Positions 1 through 9,040 of a stretch of DNA of 64,000 nt are shown here, in pieces (within the stretch, counting starts at the first letter, position 1; each line of letters starts with the position of its first letter). The translations under genes and the position numbers were made by a program. The notes beneath the pieces are model-generated. The model was not told the origin of the DNA. It saw only the letters and a list, made by a program, of their open reading frames with translations, and made no database searches. Source of the DNA: Paenibacillaceae bacterium GAS479 (GTDB lineage: Bacteria > Bacillota > Bacilli > Paenibacillales > Paenibacillaceae). The stretch is from positions 3,117,501 through 3,181,500 of the forward strand of contig LT629764.1 in NCBI GenBank assembly GCA_900105225.1, in the 5' to 3' direction.

Positions 1-40
1 AATAGAAGAGGAGCAGCGAGTGGATAGGAGTTAGGCGGAT

Positions 41-1021
41 ATGATTTTTACCCGGGAAAAGCTTGAGCATAAGCAAATACCGCTTTATGTCGCGGCGTTG
101 CTAATTGGGGCAGGGGTCGGCCTCTTGTGGCCTGGGCAGGGCTCTATTCTGGAAAACAGCATCTCCATTTTGCTTGCGTTGATGTTATACGGCATGTTTA
201 CGCAAATTCCTTTCCTCCAACTTAGGAGGATCATGGACAACAAACGTTTCGTCGCGGCGCTGCTGCTCGTCAACTTCGTGGCGGTCCCAATACTCGTTTG
301 GCTGTTGACCCGCTTTCTGCCGGAGCATCCGCCCGTGCTGCTTGGAGTTTATTTGGTGCTGCTTGCTCCGTGCATTGATTATGTCATCGTGTTCACTCAG
401 CTTGGCAAAGGCGACGAGAAGCTAATGCTGGCTGCCACACCGCTGCTTTTTATCGCCCAGCTTGTCCTGCTTCCGCTATACCTATGGATGTTATTAGGAG
501 CCGAGGCGGCTCAAGTGGTGGAGGCAGGTCCTTTTGTGGAGGCGTTTCTCATGTTGATCGCTGTGCCGCTTGTCCTTGCCGTGTTCACCCAGCTTTGGGC
601 AAAATATCGCAAAAGCGGTGAGCAGCTATTGAATGCATCCGCTTGGCTGCCTGTTCCGTTCATGGCTTTAGCACTCTTTGTCATAATGGCTTCGCAGATT
701 GGCAAGACAGCGGACCACTTGGACGCCATCGCACCGGTCATCCCGGTTTATGTCGCCTTTATGATTTTAAGTCCTGCACTGGCCTATGCGGCAAGTCGCC
801 TGTTTCGGCTGGACGCCGGAGCGAGCCGGGCGCTTGCCTTCAGTGCCGGAACAAGAAATTCGCTGGTCGTCCTGCCGCTTGCCTTCGCTCTTCCGGATGA
901 GGCGGCAGTAATAGCGGCAGCGGCAATTGTTACGCAGACCATTGTTGAGCTTGCAGGTGAGCTGGTTTATATCCGTATCCTGCCCCGCCTGTTCAAGGGG
1001 CAAGAACGGTCCCTTCGCTGA
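41..1021 (+). CDS. BART-superfamily permease, arsenic-resistance (ACR3-like) type
   Basis: A polytopic membrane protein of 326 residues with about ten hydrophobic segments, the usual size and layout of the bile acid:sodium symporter / ACR3 arsenite permease superfamily. The stretch APCIDYVIVFTQ with Cys111 resembles the conserved cysteine-bearing helix of ACR3 proteins, and SAGTRNSLVVLPLAF near residues 270-285 resembles the second broken-helix motif. The family exports arsenite or moves organic anions across the cytoplasmic membrane with the ion gradient. The ATG follows GGAG at a normal distance. No arsC or arsenic-type ArsR lies beside it, so the arsenite substrate is an inference. A GC-rich hairpin with a T-run follows the gene. 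Confidence 0.75.
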   Translation: MIFTREKLEHKQIPLYVAALLIGAGVGLLWPGQGSILENSISILLALMLYGMFTQIPFLQLRRIMDNKRFVAALLLVNFVAVPILVWLLTRFLPEHPPVLLGVYLVLLAPCIDYVIVFTQLGKGDEKLMLAATPLLFIAQLVLLPLYLWMLLGAEAAQVVEAGPFVEAFLMLIAVPLVLAVFTQLWAKYRKSGEQLLNASAWLPVPFMALALFVIMASQIGKTADHLDAIAPVIPVYVAFMILSPALAYAASRLFRLDAGASRALAFSAGTRNSLVVLPLAFALPDEAAVIAAAAIVTQTIVELAGELVYIRILPRLFKGQERSLR

Positions 1022-1026
1022 CTGAT

Positions 1027-1050
1027 GGCGTTGGCATTGGCGTTGGCATT
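1027..1050. repeat. 12-bp tandem repeat, two copies
   Basis: GGCGTTGGCATT occurs twice head to tail just after the permease stop codon. It is short and probably slippage-derived. Confidence 0.6.
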
Positions 1051-1108
1051 GCAATGACTCGCCCTGTAACCAAGATCGATATTTTGATAGAATAGAATAA
1101 CGTCCGGA

Positions 1109-1146
1109 AGGCCGGGTGCCCGCGCTCTGCGCGGCGCCTGGCTTTT
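1109..1146 (+). terminator. Rho-independent terminator of the permease gene
   Basis: A GC-rich stem with a TCT loop near 1126 is followed by TTTT at 1143. One wobble or mismatch interrupts the stem. It fits a terminator between the permease and the AraC gene. Confidence 0.6.
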
Positions 1147-1151
1147 CGCTT

Positions 1152-1201
1152 ATTTCAGGGCTCTTGCAGCCCTTTATATTTCAGGGTTTGCAGCCCTTTA
1201 G
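1152..1201 (+). repeat. Duplicated small hairpin in the araC-type leader
   Basis: Two adjacent near-copies of ATTTCAGGG...GCAGCCCTTTA (1152-1177 and 1178-1201) each form a CAGGG/CCCTT-type hairpin. They sit 17 bases before the AraC-family start codon, so they would lie in its 5' leader. Confidence 0.5.
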
Positions 1202-1218
1202 GCAGGAGAGAACGCAAC

Positions 1219-2076
1219 ATGCAGGATATGCCCGTCATGACTTTCCGTTGTCCGCCGCTGCCTTTTTTGGTGGACGCGGGACGGAGGGCTTACGAAATTG
1301 GAGAGCAGCATCCCAGCCGAGTCGATCTCGGGGTATTTGAGCTGCTGTACATACGCAAAGGACAGCTACGGGTTAGGGAAGAGGAACGCCTTTGGACGGT
1401 GGAAGCAGGCCAAGCACTGCTGCTTCGACCTGCCGGAGCGCGTTGGAGCGGAGGAACCTGCCTGGAGCCGGTTGAGTTTGATCTGGTGCAATTCCAGAAC
1501 TCCGGAGCTTGGGAAGAGACAGCGGCTGGCAGCGAATCTACGCTGCTGGGTGACCATTTTACGCATACGATTCGGTTGCCCCGATTGATCGATGTCCCAA
1601 ACGCAGGCGAGGCATTCGAGCAGCTTACCGAGGCCGCGGCTGATTCTGGGCCGGACGGCTTCTGGCTTCGCCAGCAGCGCTTCGCCGAGCTGCTGCGCAT
1701 TCTTGAAGCTGCCGGACGCGAAGGAGCGCAAGGTGCGGCTGCCGCTTCAGTTGCGGAGCAGGCTGCGGCCTATATGAAGCGGCATTTCCGTGAGTCTGCG
1801 AGCAATGCAGAGCTGGCTGAGGCGCTCGGCTTCCATGCGGTTTATATAGCTCGCTGCATGGTTGAGGTGTTCGGTTGTACGCCGCAGCAGTACCTGCTGT
1901 ATTACCGGCTGGACCGGGCTAAGCTGCTACTGCTGTCCACCGATTGGCCCATTGCGCAGGTTGCGGAGGCATGCGGTTTCCGTCAGCTGCCGCATTTTAC
2001 CCGCCTCTTCGCCGCTCATGCTGGCATGCCACCGCTCCGGTTCCGCAAGCGATTCACGCCCGAGGTTCCATACTAA
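1219..2076 (+). CDS. AraC-family transcriptional regulator
   Basis: A 285-residue DNA-binding regulator. Residues about 20-110 look like a cupin-type sensing domain (LRVREEERLWTVEAGQALLL). Residues about 180-280 hold the double helix-turn-helix of AraC/XylS proteins, including AELAEALGFHAVYIARC and IAQVAEACGFRQLPHFTRLF. Such proteins usually bind a sugar or other small molecule and activate neighbouring genes. The ATG at 1219 follows GGAGAG. The next genes downstream are an IS remnant and an unrelated regulator, so its target is not obvious; the upstream permease is possible but is closed off by its own terminator. Confidence 0.85.
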   Translation: MQDMPVMTFRCPPLPFLVDAGRRAYEIGEQHPSRVDLGVFELLYIRKGQLRVREEERLWTVEAGQALLLRPAGARWSGGTCLEPVEFDLVQFQNSGAWEETAAGSESTLLGDHFTHTIRLPRLIDVPNAGEAFEQLTEAAADSGPDGFWLRQQRFAELLRILEAAGREGAQGAAAASVAEQAAAYMKRHFRESASNAELAEALGFHAVYIARCMVEVFGCTPQQYLLYYRLDRAKLLLLSTDWPIAQVAEACGFRQLPHFTRLFAAHAGMPPLRFRKRFTPEVPY

Positions 2077-2125
2077 GAGCTTATCCAAAAATAGTTGGAT
2101 AATAAAGGGTACGAGATGATGAGCG

Positions 2126-2590
2126 ATGCGAATCCAAACGTGGAAACTGCCCCATGAGTTTTGGGACATCCGGGCTCTTGGCCTGAAGATGGTCGAGGAA
2201 TGGGAAGGCATCGGCTGGGAATGGCAGCGCGTCGATGGCAGTCTGGTCAAGGCCCCTCTTACCCTTGAAGCCGTTGGGAAAAGCCCAACGGCTCGGGGAA
2301 AAAAGGCATCACGAGAAGCGTGTGGTGGACCAGAGCAGGCTCTCGTTAGCGATCGTGATCGACGGGTCCAATCGGCATTCAAGTTGCTGGACGAAACGTT
2401 GAGCCGCATGATGGTAGAGCCGGGTCCAACGATACCACAGCCGAATTTATGCGCTGATGCGGGCTACCAGGGAAAAGAGGCTCGTCAACACGTCGAAGAA
2501 CATGGCTATATCCCTCGCATCCACTCCAGAGGTAAAGAGAAGCAAGATGTAGAACACGGCAAACATCCCCGCCGCTGGGCATTGACATAT
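2126..2590 (+). pseudogene. IS5-family transposase remnant, truncated and frameshifted
   Basis: The translation contains blocks typical of IS5-type DDE transposases: GIGWEWQRVDGSLVKAPL with the first catalytic Asp, then SPTARGKK, KLLDETLSRMMVE, NLCADAGYQGKEAR with the second Asp, and HGYIPRIHSRGKEKQDVEHG. The middle block, reading VVDQSRLSLAIVIDGSNRHS, is only found in another frame (about 2307-2370), so at least two frameshifts have occurred. The N-terminal region and the C-terminal catalytic Glu region are missing. No intact terminal inverted repeats were seen. This is an old, immobile insertion. Its right edge runs straight into the promoter of the next gene. Confidence 0.8.
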
Positions 2591-2609
2591 CGGTAAATTC
2601 CGATATAAT
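2582..2609 (+). promoter_or_regulatory. Strong promoter with operator 1 in its spacer (ArsR-type gene)
   Basis: TTGACA at 2582-2587 and TATAAT at 2604-2609 are separated by 16 bp. The 20-bp inverted repeat ATATCG-N8-CGATAT at 2587-2606 fills the spacer and overlaps both boxes, as expected for a repressor that blocks RNA polymerase. Transcription should start near 2616, which is the A of the start codon, so the mRNA may be leaderless. Confidence 0.8.
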
Positions 2610-2615
2610 TAGGTT

Positions 2616-2921
2616 ATGGACTTACTCGAAATATTCAAAGCTCTCTCAAATCGTACACGCCTTGAAATCTTGAAAGGTTTGAAGGATCCCGTGAAAAACT
2701 TCCCTCCGCAGGATGAAGGTGACGTTCTTACGGTGGGAGTTTGCGTCAGTAGTATTCAAGAAGGCGTCGGATTGTCGCAGTCAACGGTGTCTGATTATCT
2801 GGCAACTCTGCAACGAGCGGGCTTGGTCGAAGTCAGACGTATCGGTCAGTGGACTTACTACAAGCGGAACGAAGCAACCATCAGTGCTCTTGCTGAGATT
2901 ATAGGGAAAGGAGGGTTGTAA
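2616..2921 (+). CDS. ArsR-type winged-helix repressor
   Basis: A 101-residue winged-helix regulator of the ArsR/SmtB fold. Residues 1-22 (IFKALSNRTRLEILKGL) are the typical first helices, VGLSQSTVSDYLATLQRAGLV at about 50-70 is the recognition helix region, and VRRIGQWTYYKRNE is the wing. The metal-binding CxC motif of arsenic sensors is absent. The only cysteine is Cys43, in GVCVSSI, which could sense oxidants or electrophiles, though that is inference. The predicted transcription start coincides with the ATG and no good ribosome site is present. The same operator precedes both this gene and the reductase that follows, which suggests autorepression and joint control. Confidence 0.85.
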   Translation: MDLLEIFKALSNRTRLEILKGLKDPVKNFPPQDEGDVLTVGVCVSSIQEGVGLSQSTVSDYLATLQRAGLVEVRRIGQWTYYKRNEATISALAEIIGKGGL

Positions 2922-2937
2922 TTTTTTTTGCCACGTA

Positions 2938-2957
2938 ATATCGAAAATTCCCGATAT
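2938..2957 (+). promoter_or_regulatory. Operator 2, before the quinone-reductase-like gene
   Basis: ATATCG-N8-CGATAT, the same 20-bp inverted repeat as at 2587-2606 with changes only in the central bases. It lies 30 bp before the reductase start and 17 bp after the repressor stop, so the regulator presumably binds here as well. Confidence 0.75.
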
Positions 2958-2987
2958 CCCATTTTACCGAAAAGAGGAGAATTTGCA

Positions 2988-3971
<984 letters not shown>

Positions 3972-4049
3972 CTTCATTTTATCTGTGCACTTATTGTGTG
4001 GAGGGTAAGCGGAGGGAACTGGCCTTTTGAAGAAGCAACGCGTTCGCCT

Positions 4050-4093
4050 TTGTAGGCGGATTGCCCCCTTATAAGGGGGCAATCCCACTACAA
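4050..4093. repeat. Long inverted repeat with perfect 28-bp palindromic core
   Basis: The core 4058-4085 is a perfect palindrome with CCCCC/GGGGG arms meeting at TTATAA. TTGTAG (4050-4055) and CTACAA (4088-4093) extend it after a 2-bp mismatch. There is no T-run, so it is not a standard terminator. Confidence 0.7.
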
Positions 4094-4113
4094 GAGGAGT
4101 TGGAAGCAGGATT

Positions 4114-4165
4114 GGTTCGCGCGGCGATTTCAACTGTTAAAGCTTCTAGTTCACCTTATACATTA
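4114..4165 (+). repeat. Dispersed intergenic repeat, copy A
   Basis: This stretch is clearly similar to 25816-25868. Shared blocks are GGTTCGCGC-GCG, then GTTAA, AGCTTCTA, TCA and CTTATA-ATT, in the same order and spacing. Both copies are intergenic and on the same strand. Confidence 0.5.
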
Positions 4166-4282
4166 ATGGATATTAATGCATAAGATTCCACCGGATGCAG
4201 ATGCTACAGGAATGATTCAGCAGCTTCGCTAATACGGAGCTCTCTGAATCAGAGAGCCTATACCATCCGGGAGGTCAATCTT

Positions 4283-4984
4283 ATGTGTACCCGATTTTCC
4301 CTCGCGAGCGACATCAGCGAGCTGAAACAGCATTTCCGCATCGAAAAACATTTCGCCCTTGACGCCAAGCGTTACAATATCGCTCCGATCCAGTCCATTC
4401 CTGTTGTCCGCAACGACCGTCAAGGTGTTCGGATTCTGGATGAAGCTAGATGGGGCTTATTTCCATTCTGGGCCAAAGACTCGGTTAATGCCGATGCAGG
4501 TGCATTAGAGTCAAAGCCTTTCTTTAAACGGATGCTGGCAAGCGGTAGATGTATTATTCCTTGCAGCGGCTTGTACGGCTGGGAGCAGCAGGAAGTGTAT
4601 AACAACCCAAGGCAACGGCGCGAGGAAAACCGTCCCCGCCAGCCCCGCGCCATGCATATTCAGGTTCAGGGCCGCCCTCTGTTCGGGATGGCCGGTCTTT
4701 ATGAGGAATGGCGCACGCCGGAGGGGCGATTGGCCCGAGCTGCCACAATCGTGACGGTGCCGGCTTCTGGAGCGTTGTCGCAATGGCAGGAGCGAGTGCC
4801 GGTCGTCATGGACGAGGAGGGGATGGAGGAGTGGCTGCATCCGTCGATCCGCGACTTTTCGTTCCTGAGACGGCATCTTCAGCCGCTTGAGCCTTTCCAG
4901 CTTCGTATCTACCCAGTGAGCAATGCGGTGGATGACGAGCAGTACGAGGCACCAGACTGCATCAAGGAAATTCAGCTAGCATAA
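4283..4984 (+). CDS. SRAP-domain protein (YedK/HMCES family), divergent
   Basis: A 233-residue SOS response-associated peptidase-like protein. The family caps abasic sites in single-stranded DNA by a covalent bond to Cys2, exposed when the first Met is removed, and MCTRF keeps this residue. The scaffold is recognisable (YNIAPIQSIPVVRND, ARWGLFPFWAKD, RCIIPCSGLYGWE, VPVVMDEEGMEEWL). Two usual active-site motifs are altered: FYEW is LYGW, so the Glu position is Gly, and HxRMPV is QERVPV, so the His is Gln. The start is fixed by Cys2 and by GGGAGG upstream. Chemistry may be limited to crosslinking without peptidase-like release; that is inference. Confidence 0.85.
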   Translation: MCTRFSLASDISELKQHFRIEKHFALDAKRYNIAPIQSIPVVRNDRQGVRILDEARWGLFPFWAKDSVNADAGALESKPFFKRMLASGRCIIPCSGLYGWEQQEVYNNPRQRREENRPRQPRAMHIQVQGRPLFGMAGLYEEWRTPEGRLARAATIVTVPASGALSQWQERVPVVMDEEGMEEWLHPSIRDFSFLRRHLQPLEPFQLRIYPVSNAVDDEQYEAPDCIKEIQLA

Positions 4985-5181
4985 CTTCAATTCGGTTGTC
5001 CCTCGCCATCCCACCGCAAATAAAGACGAAAAATACCTTCTTTTAGCGAAATATGAGGAAGTTTACTTTATTGGAGGATATTTGCGTTAAAGGGAGAATT
5101 ATAATGGTTCTGCGAGTGTTGCCAAAAGGATTCAAGCAATGTCTTGCCGGCCGCATGAACGGGAATGAGGAGGGACAGCCA

Positions 5182-8100
5182 ATGTCACGTGTACAGCCGA
5201 TCAGTGAAGCGGTTATCGCGAAAGGAAGAACTCCGGTTCGTATCGTTGGAATCGGAGCATCGGCCGGCGGTCTGGAAGGACTCAAAAGCTTCTTCCAGCA
5301 TGCCAGTCCGGATACCGGACTGGCTTTTGTCATTATTCAGCATCTGTCTCCCGATCATAAGGGTCTGATGAACGAAATCCTCTCTTTACATACACCGATG
5401 AGCATTCATATAGCACGCAATGGCATGGAGGTACAGTCCAATACGATCTACCTGATTCCGCCGCGTCAAATGCTGACCTTAAGGAAGGGACATCTTTGGC
5501 TGGCTGAGCCTCATGCGGACGAAGTCCAATTTCCGATCGACCATTTCTTCTATTCACTTGCGGAGGACACGACGTCGCAGTCGATTGCGGTTGTGCTGTC
5601 TGGCACCGGTACGGACGGCACGCGGGGCATCACCACGATCAAGCAAGCAGGGGGGATCGTTTTTGCGCAAAATGGAGAAACAGCCAAGTTCGACGGAATG
5701 CCGCGCAGCGCGATTGATAGCGGCAATGTCGATTTTGTCCTCTCTCCTGAAAAGATCGCCAATAAGCTAAAGTTTCCGCAATCGCTCACCCCGAGCGTCA
5801 CGCATGTGCTCTCCTCCCGTAACGATCAGGATGACACAGAGCTGATCATAACGCGGATTTTGGAAAAGGTGCGCGAGAAAACAAACATCGACTTCAGCTT
5901 TTACAAAAAAAACAGTCTCATTCGGCGGATGGAAAAGCGAATGCGAGAAACGGACTGCTTCTCACTTGAAGAGTACGAAAAGCTGATCTTTGAGAAGCCT
6001 GATGAGGTTTATGATCTTCGCCAGGACCTGCTTATCCATGTCACTCATTTCTTTCGCGATCCTGATGCCTTTAAGGTGATTCGGGACAAGGTGCTGCCTA
6101 AGCTGCTCCTCCAAAAAGCCGCGGACAACTGCCAGGATCTGCGCATCTGGTCGGCTGGTTGCTCCACGGGCGAGGAGGCTTACTCAATCGGCATGCTCAT
6201 CGTGGAGGCGCTGGAGGCGGAAGGACTGACGGATAGGATTCGTGTCCAAATATTCGCCACGGATGTGGACAAACAATCCATCGACTACGCCAACCACGGC
6301 GTGTATCCGCTCTCAATCGAAAACTCGATAAGCCCAGATCGGCTCTCTCGCTTTTTCATAAGGCATGGCGACAGCTATCAGATTACGCGCGAACTACGAC
6401 GGCTCATTGTTTTTGCTCCGCATAATCTGACCAAGGACCCGCCGTTCAGCAATCTTGATCTCATCGCTTGCCGAAACTTGCTTATCTATCTGCAGCCCGC
6501 TATGCAGCAAAAGGTGCTGTCACTATTTAATTTTGCGCTTTCCACGGGTGGTTATATGTTCCTCGGACCGAGCGAGACGATCAGTCGGATGGACTATTTG
6601 TTCGAGGTGACGAGCAGGAAATGGAACATTTTTCAGCATAAAAGCTCACGGAAGCTTCCAGCTCTATCTTCTCTAAATATAGAAGGCAACCGCAATCCCC
6701 CTGCAAGTGCAGAGAACAAGCACCGCCGTCCGTCGACGGTGTCGGACATTGGAGAGAATCGCCGGCAAAATCAATTTTACAGTACCTATGTCAACGAGCA
6801 TATGCTACCCTCTCTGCTGCTAGATGAAAATCTCGATGTACAGCATGTGACCGGCAATATCCAGTCCTTTCTGTCACCGGTAGAGGGCAAGCCTTCCTGG
6901 AACCTGCATCGGATCGTCGATCCTAGCCTGGCCATCACCATCGTGACAGCGATCCAGCAAATACGCTCAGACCAAGAGGAGGAAATCCGCTTCCGTGATC
7001 TTGTTATCCATACGCCGCTCGGCCAGGAGTTAGTCCATGTCATTGTGCGTCCTTTTTCCCGTTCGTTGACGGCGTTCAGCAACTATTACCTAGTTGTTTT
7101 TCAGAGATCGGAGGAGAAGGCTGATGGAATCGGCAAGCCCATCGACCTGGACGAGAGTGTCCAGCGGCAGATGCTCTGGCTGGAACAGCAGCTGCGTCTA
7201 GCGGAGGAGAAGTTACAGTCAACAATCGAGGAGCTTGAGGTGTCGAGCGAGGAGCTGCAGAGCACGAATGAAGAGCTGATTGCGTCCAATGAAGAGCTGC
7301 AAAGCACAAACGAGAAGCTGCAGGCGGTCAACGAGAAACTCGTTACGATCAACTCCGAATATCAGTTCAAAATCCAGGAGTTGACCGAGCTCAACAACGA
7401 TATGGATCATTTTCTTGTGAGCACAAAGATCGGGACGATCTTTTTGGACACTCAGTTTTGTATCCGACGCTTCACGCCAACCGTCACCAACGAAATCAAT
7501 CTGCTGGATGTAGATATCGGCAGACCGTTCCATCATATTTCGCATCAATTCTACTATCATGACTTTGTTGAGGATGCTGGACGCGTAATTGAGTCGCTGC
7601 GTTCAACGGAGAAGGAAATCAAGAGTCGTAGCGGCAAATGGTACAAAATGCGGATGATGCCATACCGTACGGTGGAGCATTTGACCAAGGGCGTCATCAT
7701 CACGCTCGTGGATATTACAGAGTTGAAGGAGATGAATGAAGAACTGCTGCGCCTTTCGTACGCCGTTGAGCAGAGTACGAGCCTGATGGTGATCTCGGAT
7801 ATGCAGGGGCGCATCGTGTATGCCAACAGCCCGTTCCTGGAGCTGACCGGCGACACATCAGAGGGGGTACTTGGCCGCCACTTGAACGAATTGGATGATT
7901 GGCAAGCGAGCTGCGTCTCGTTCGACGAAATATGGAAGTGTCTTGAGGACGGTGAGGTTTGGGAGGGTGAACTGGCCGGTTGTTGTCTTGACGGCTCGAT
8001 CTACTGGGAACAGGCTAAGCTGCTGCCAATCGTCAAGAGCGGGGAAATCATCCACTACATGAAAATTTCCGAGAATATCACCGAACGCAAAGCGACGGAG

Positions 8101-8790
8101 GAGCTGTTGCGGAAATCTGAAATGCTGGGAGCTGTTGGCCAGCTAGCGGCCGGAATAGCCCATGAGATCCGTAATCCGCTCACCTCGCTCAAGGGCTTCA
8201 CGAAGCTGATGCAGGAGGATAATCGCCGTAATTATATCTCGATTATGGTTATGGAGCTAGAGCGGATTGAGCAGATCGTCAGCGAGCTTTTAGTGCTCTC
8301 CAAGCCACAGGCGGTGGATTTCCTGCCGGTGCCACTTGGTCCGGTGCTGCGCGATGTCATCATGCTCATCGAGGCTCAAGCGATTATGAACAATGTGCAG
8401 CTTGTGCTGCGCTTGCCGGATGAAGAGATGTTTGTGCAGGGGGTAGCTAACCAGCTCAAACAGGTGTTCATTAACCTCATTAAGAACAGTATCGAGGCAA
8501 TGAGCTCAGGAGGGACGATTCAGGTCGAAGTTCGGACCGACGAGGCTGGCATGATCTGGACGAGCGTTTTTGATGAAGGGGGCGGAATTCCTCATGAAAA
8601 GCTGGCTAAGCTGGGTGAGCCGTTTTTCTCCACCAAAGCTAAGGGAACCGGACTCGGACTCGTCATGACCTATAAGATTGTCGAGAACCATCATGGCAAG
8701 CTCTATTACGAGAGCGAGCTCGGTAAAGGAACGGTCGGGCATGTCGGATTGCCTCGCCTAGAAAACCCTGGCGCAAGCTACGAGGGGTAG
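5182..8790 (+). CDS. CheB-CheR-PAS-histidine kinase fusion protein
   Basis: A 1202-residue cytosolic signalling fusion. In order: a CheB methylesterase domain (GIGASAGG at about 24-30, HLSPDHKG, SGTGTDGTRG); a CheR methyltransferase domain with the SAM motif SAGCSTGEEAYS near 325-335 and ACRNLLIYL; a long coiled coil at about 660-735 built on repeated EELxSxNEEL units; two PAS regions; and a HisKA/HATPase module with HEIRNPL (His about 994), an N box near 1095 and GTGLGL near 1155. No transmembrane segment or receiver domain is visible. The start at 5182 follows GAGGAGGG; ATG 5104, also behind AAGGGAG, would add 26 residues. The partner response regulator is not adjacent. Confidence 0.9.
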   Translation: MSRVQPISEAVIAKGRTPVRIVGIGASAGGLEGLKSFFQHASPDTGLAFVIIQHLSPDHKGLMNEILSLHTPMSIHIARNGMEVQSNTIYLIPPRQMLTLRKGHLWLAEPHADEVQFPIDHFFYSLAEDTTSQSIAVVLSGTGTDGTRGITTIKQAGGIVFAQNGETAKFDGMPRSAIDSGNVDFVLSPEKIANKLKFPQSLTPSVTHVLSSRNDQDDTELIITRILEKVREKTNIDFSFYKKNSLIRRMEKRMRETDCFSLEEYEKLIFEKPDEVYDLRQDLLIHVTHFFRDPDAFKVIRDKVLPKLLLQKAADNCQDLRIWSAGCSTGEEAYSIGMLIVEALEAEGLTDRIRVQIFATDVDKQSIDYANHGVYPLSIENSISPDRLSRFFIRHGDSYQITRELRRLIVFAPHNLTKDPPFSNLDLIACRNLLIYLQPAMQQKVLSLFNFALSTGGYMFLGPSETISRMDYLFEVTSRKWNIFQHKSSRKLPALSSLNIEGNRNPPASAENKHRRPSTVSDIGENRRQNQFYSTYVNEHMLPSLLLDENLDVQHVTGNIQSFLSPVEGKPSWNLHRIVDPSLAITIVTAIQQIRSDQEEEIRFRDLVIHTPLGQELVHVIVRPFSRSLTAFSNYYLVVFQRSEEKADGIGKPIDLDESVQRQMLWLEQQLRLAEEKLQSTIEELEVSSEELQSTNEELIASNEELQSTNEKLQAVNEKLVTINSEYQFKIQELTELNNDMDHFLVSTKIGTIFLDTQFCIRRFTPTVTNEINLLDVDIGRPFHHISHQFYYHDFVEDAGRVIESLRSTEKEIKSRSGKWYKMRMMPYRTVEHLTKGVIITLVDITELKEMNEELLRLSYAVEQSTSLMVISDMQGRIVYANSPFLELTGDTSEGVLGRHLNELDDWQASCVSFDEIWKCLEDGEVWEGELAGCCLDGSIYWEQAKLLPIVKSGEIIHYMKISENITERKATEELLRKSEMLGAVGQLAAGIAHEIRNPLTSLKGFTKLMQEDNRRNYISIMVMELERIEQIVSELLVLSKPQAVDFLPVPLGPVLRDVIMLIEAQAIMNNVQLVLRLPDEEMFVQGVANQLKQVFINLIKNSIEAMSSGGTIQVEVRTDEAGMIWTSVFDEGGGIPHEKLAKLGEPFFSTKAKGTGLGLVMTYKIVENHHGKLYYESELGKGTVGHVGLPRLENPGASYEG

Positions 8791-8805
8791 AATCAGCCGA
8801 TAGTG

Positions 8806-8840
8806 AACCGGATCGTGCAGCTGCGCTATCCGGTTTTTTT
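8806..8840 (+). terminator. Terminator of the CheB-CheR kinase gene
   Basis: AACCGGAT (8806-8813) pairs with ATCCGGTT (8828-8835), and a run of seven T follows. Confidence 0.85.
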
Positions 8841-9006
8841 ATGCAATGGACCACCTGTAAGAGACGGTTAAGTCGTATTACTTGTGTGATAAGGCACATA
8901 CAATGGGGAGAGCGGCAAGGCCGTGATGATAGCATCATAAGCGGCTCCCGTAGGGAGTCGGAAGACATTTTCAACCTTTCCGGATGCTGGCCGGCAGAAA
9001 GGAGGA

Positions 9007-9040
9007 GACATATGGCCCAGCAGGCTCTGTGCCATATGTC
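9007..9040 (+). promoter_or_regulatory. Perfect 10-bp hairpin enclosing a start codon
   Basis: GACATATGGC (9007-9016) and GCCATATGTC (9031-9040) are perfectly complementary around a 14-nt loop. The ATG at 9012-9014 lies inside the left arm, directly after an AAAGGAGGA ribosome site, so folding would hide the start codon. Confidence 0.6.

Larger units (their letters stand above)
3972..4282. other. Gene-free spacer with palindrome, dispersed repeat and hairpin
   Basis: No coding region was found. The spacer holds a 44-bp inverted repeat (4050-4093), one copy of a dispersed repeat (4114-4165) and an 8-bp-stem hairpin, GCTCTCTG/CAGAGAGC, at 4239-4257 just upstream of the SRAP gene. Confidence 0.6.

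Noticed and set aside
41-2921. An arsenic resistance operon (permease plus ArsR)
   Set aside because: The ArsR-type protein lacks the metal-binding cysteines, is separated by a terminator, an AraC gene and an IS remnant, and its operator pairs it with the reductase.
4239-4257. LexA box before the SRAP gene
   Set aside because: The hairpin GCTCTCTG/CAGAGAGC does not match the Bacillus LexA consensus CGAAC-N4-GTTCG.
8880-9000. A known riboswitch (c-di-GMP, TPP, cobalamin, T-box)
   Set aside because: None of the conserved core sequences of these classes was found; only hairpins are visible.
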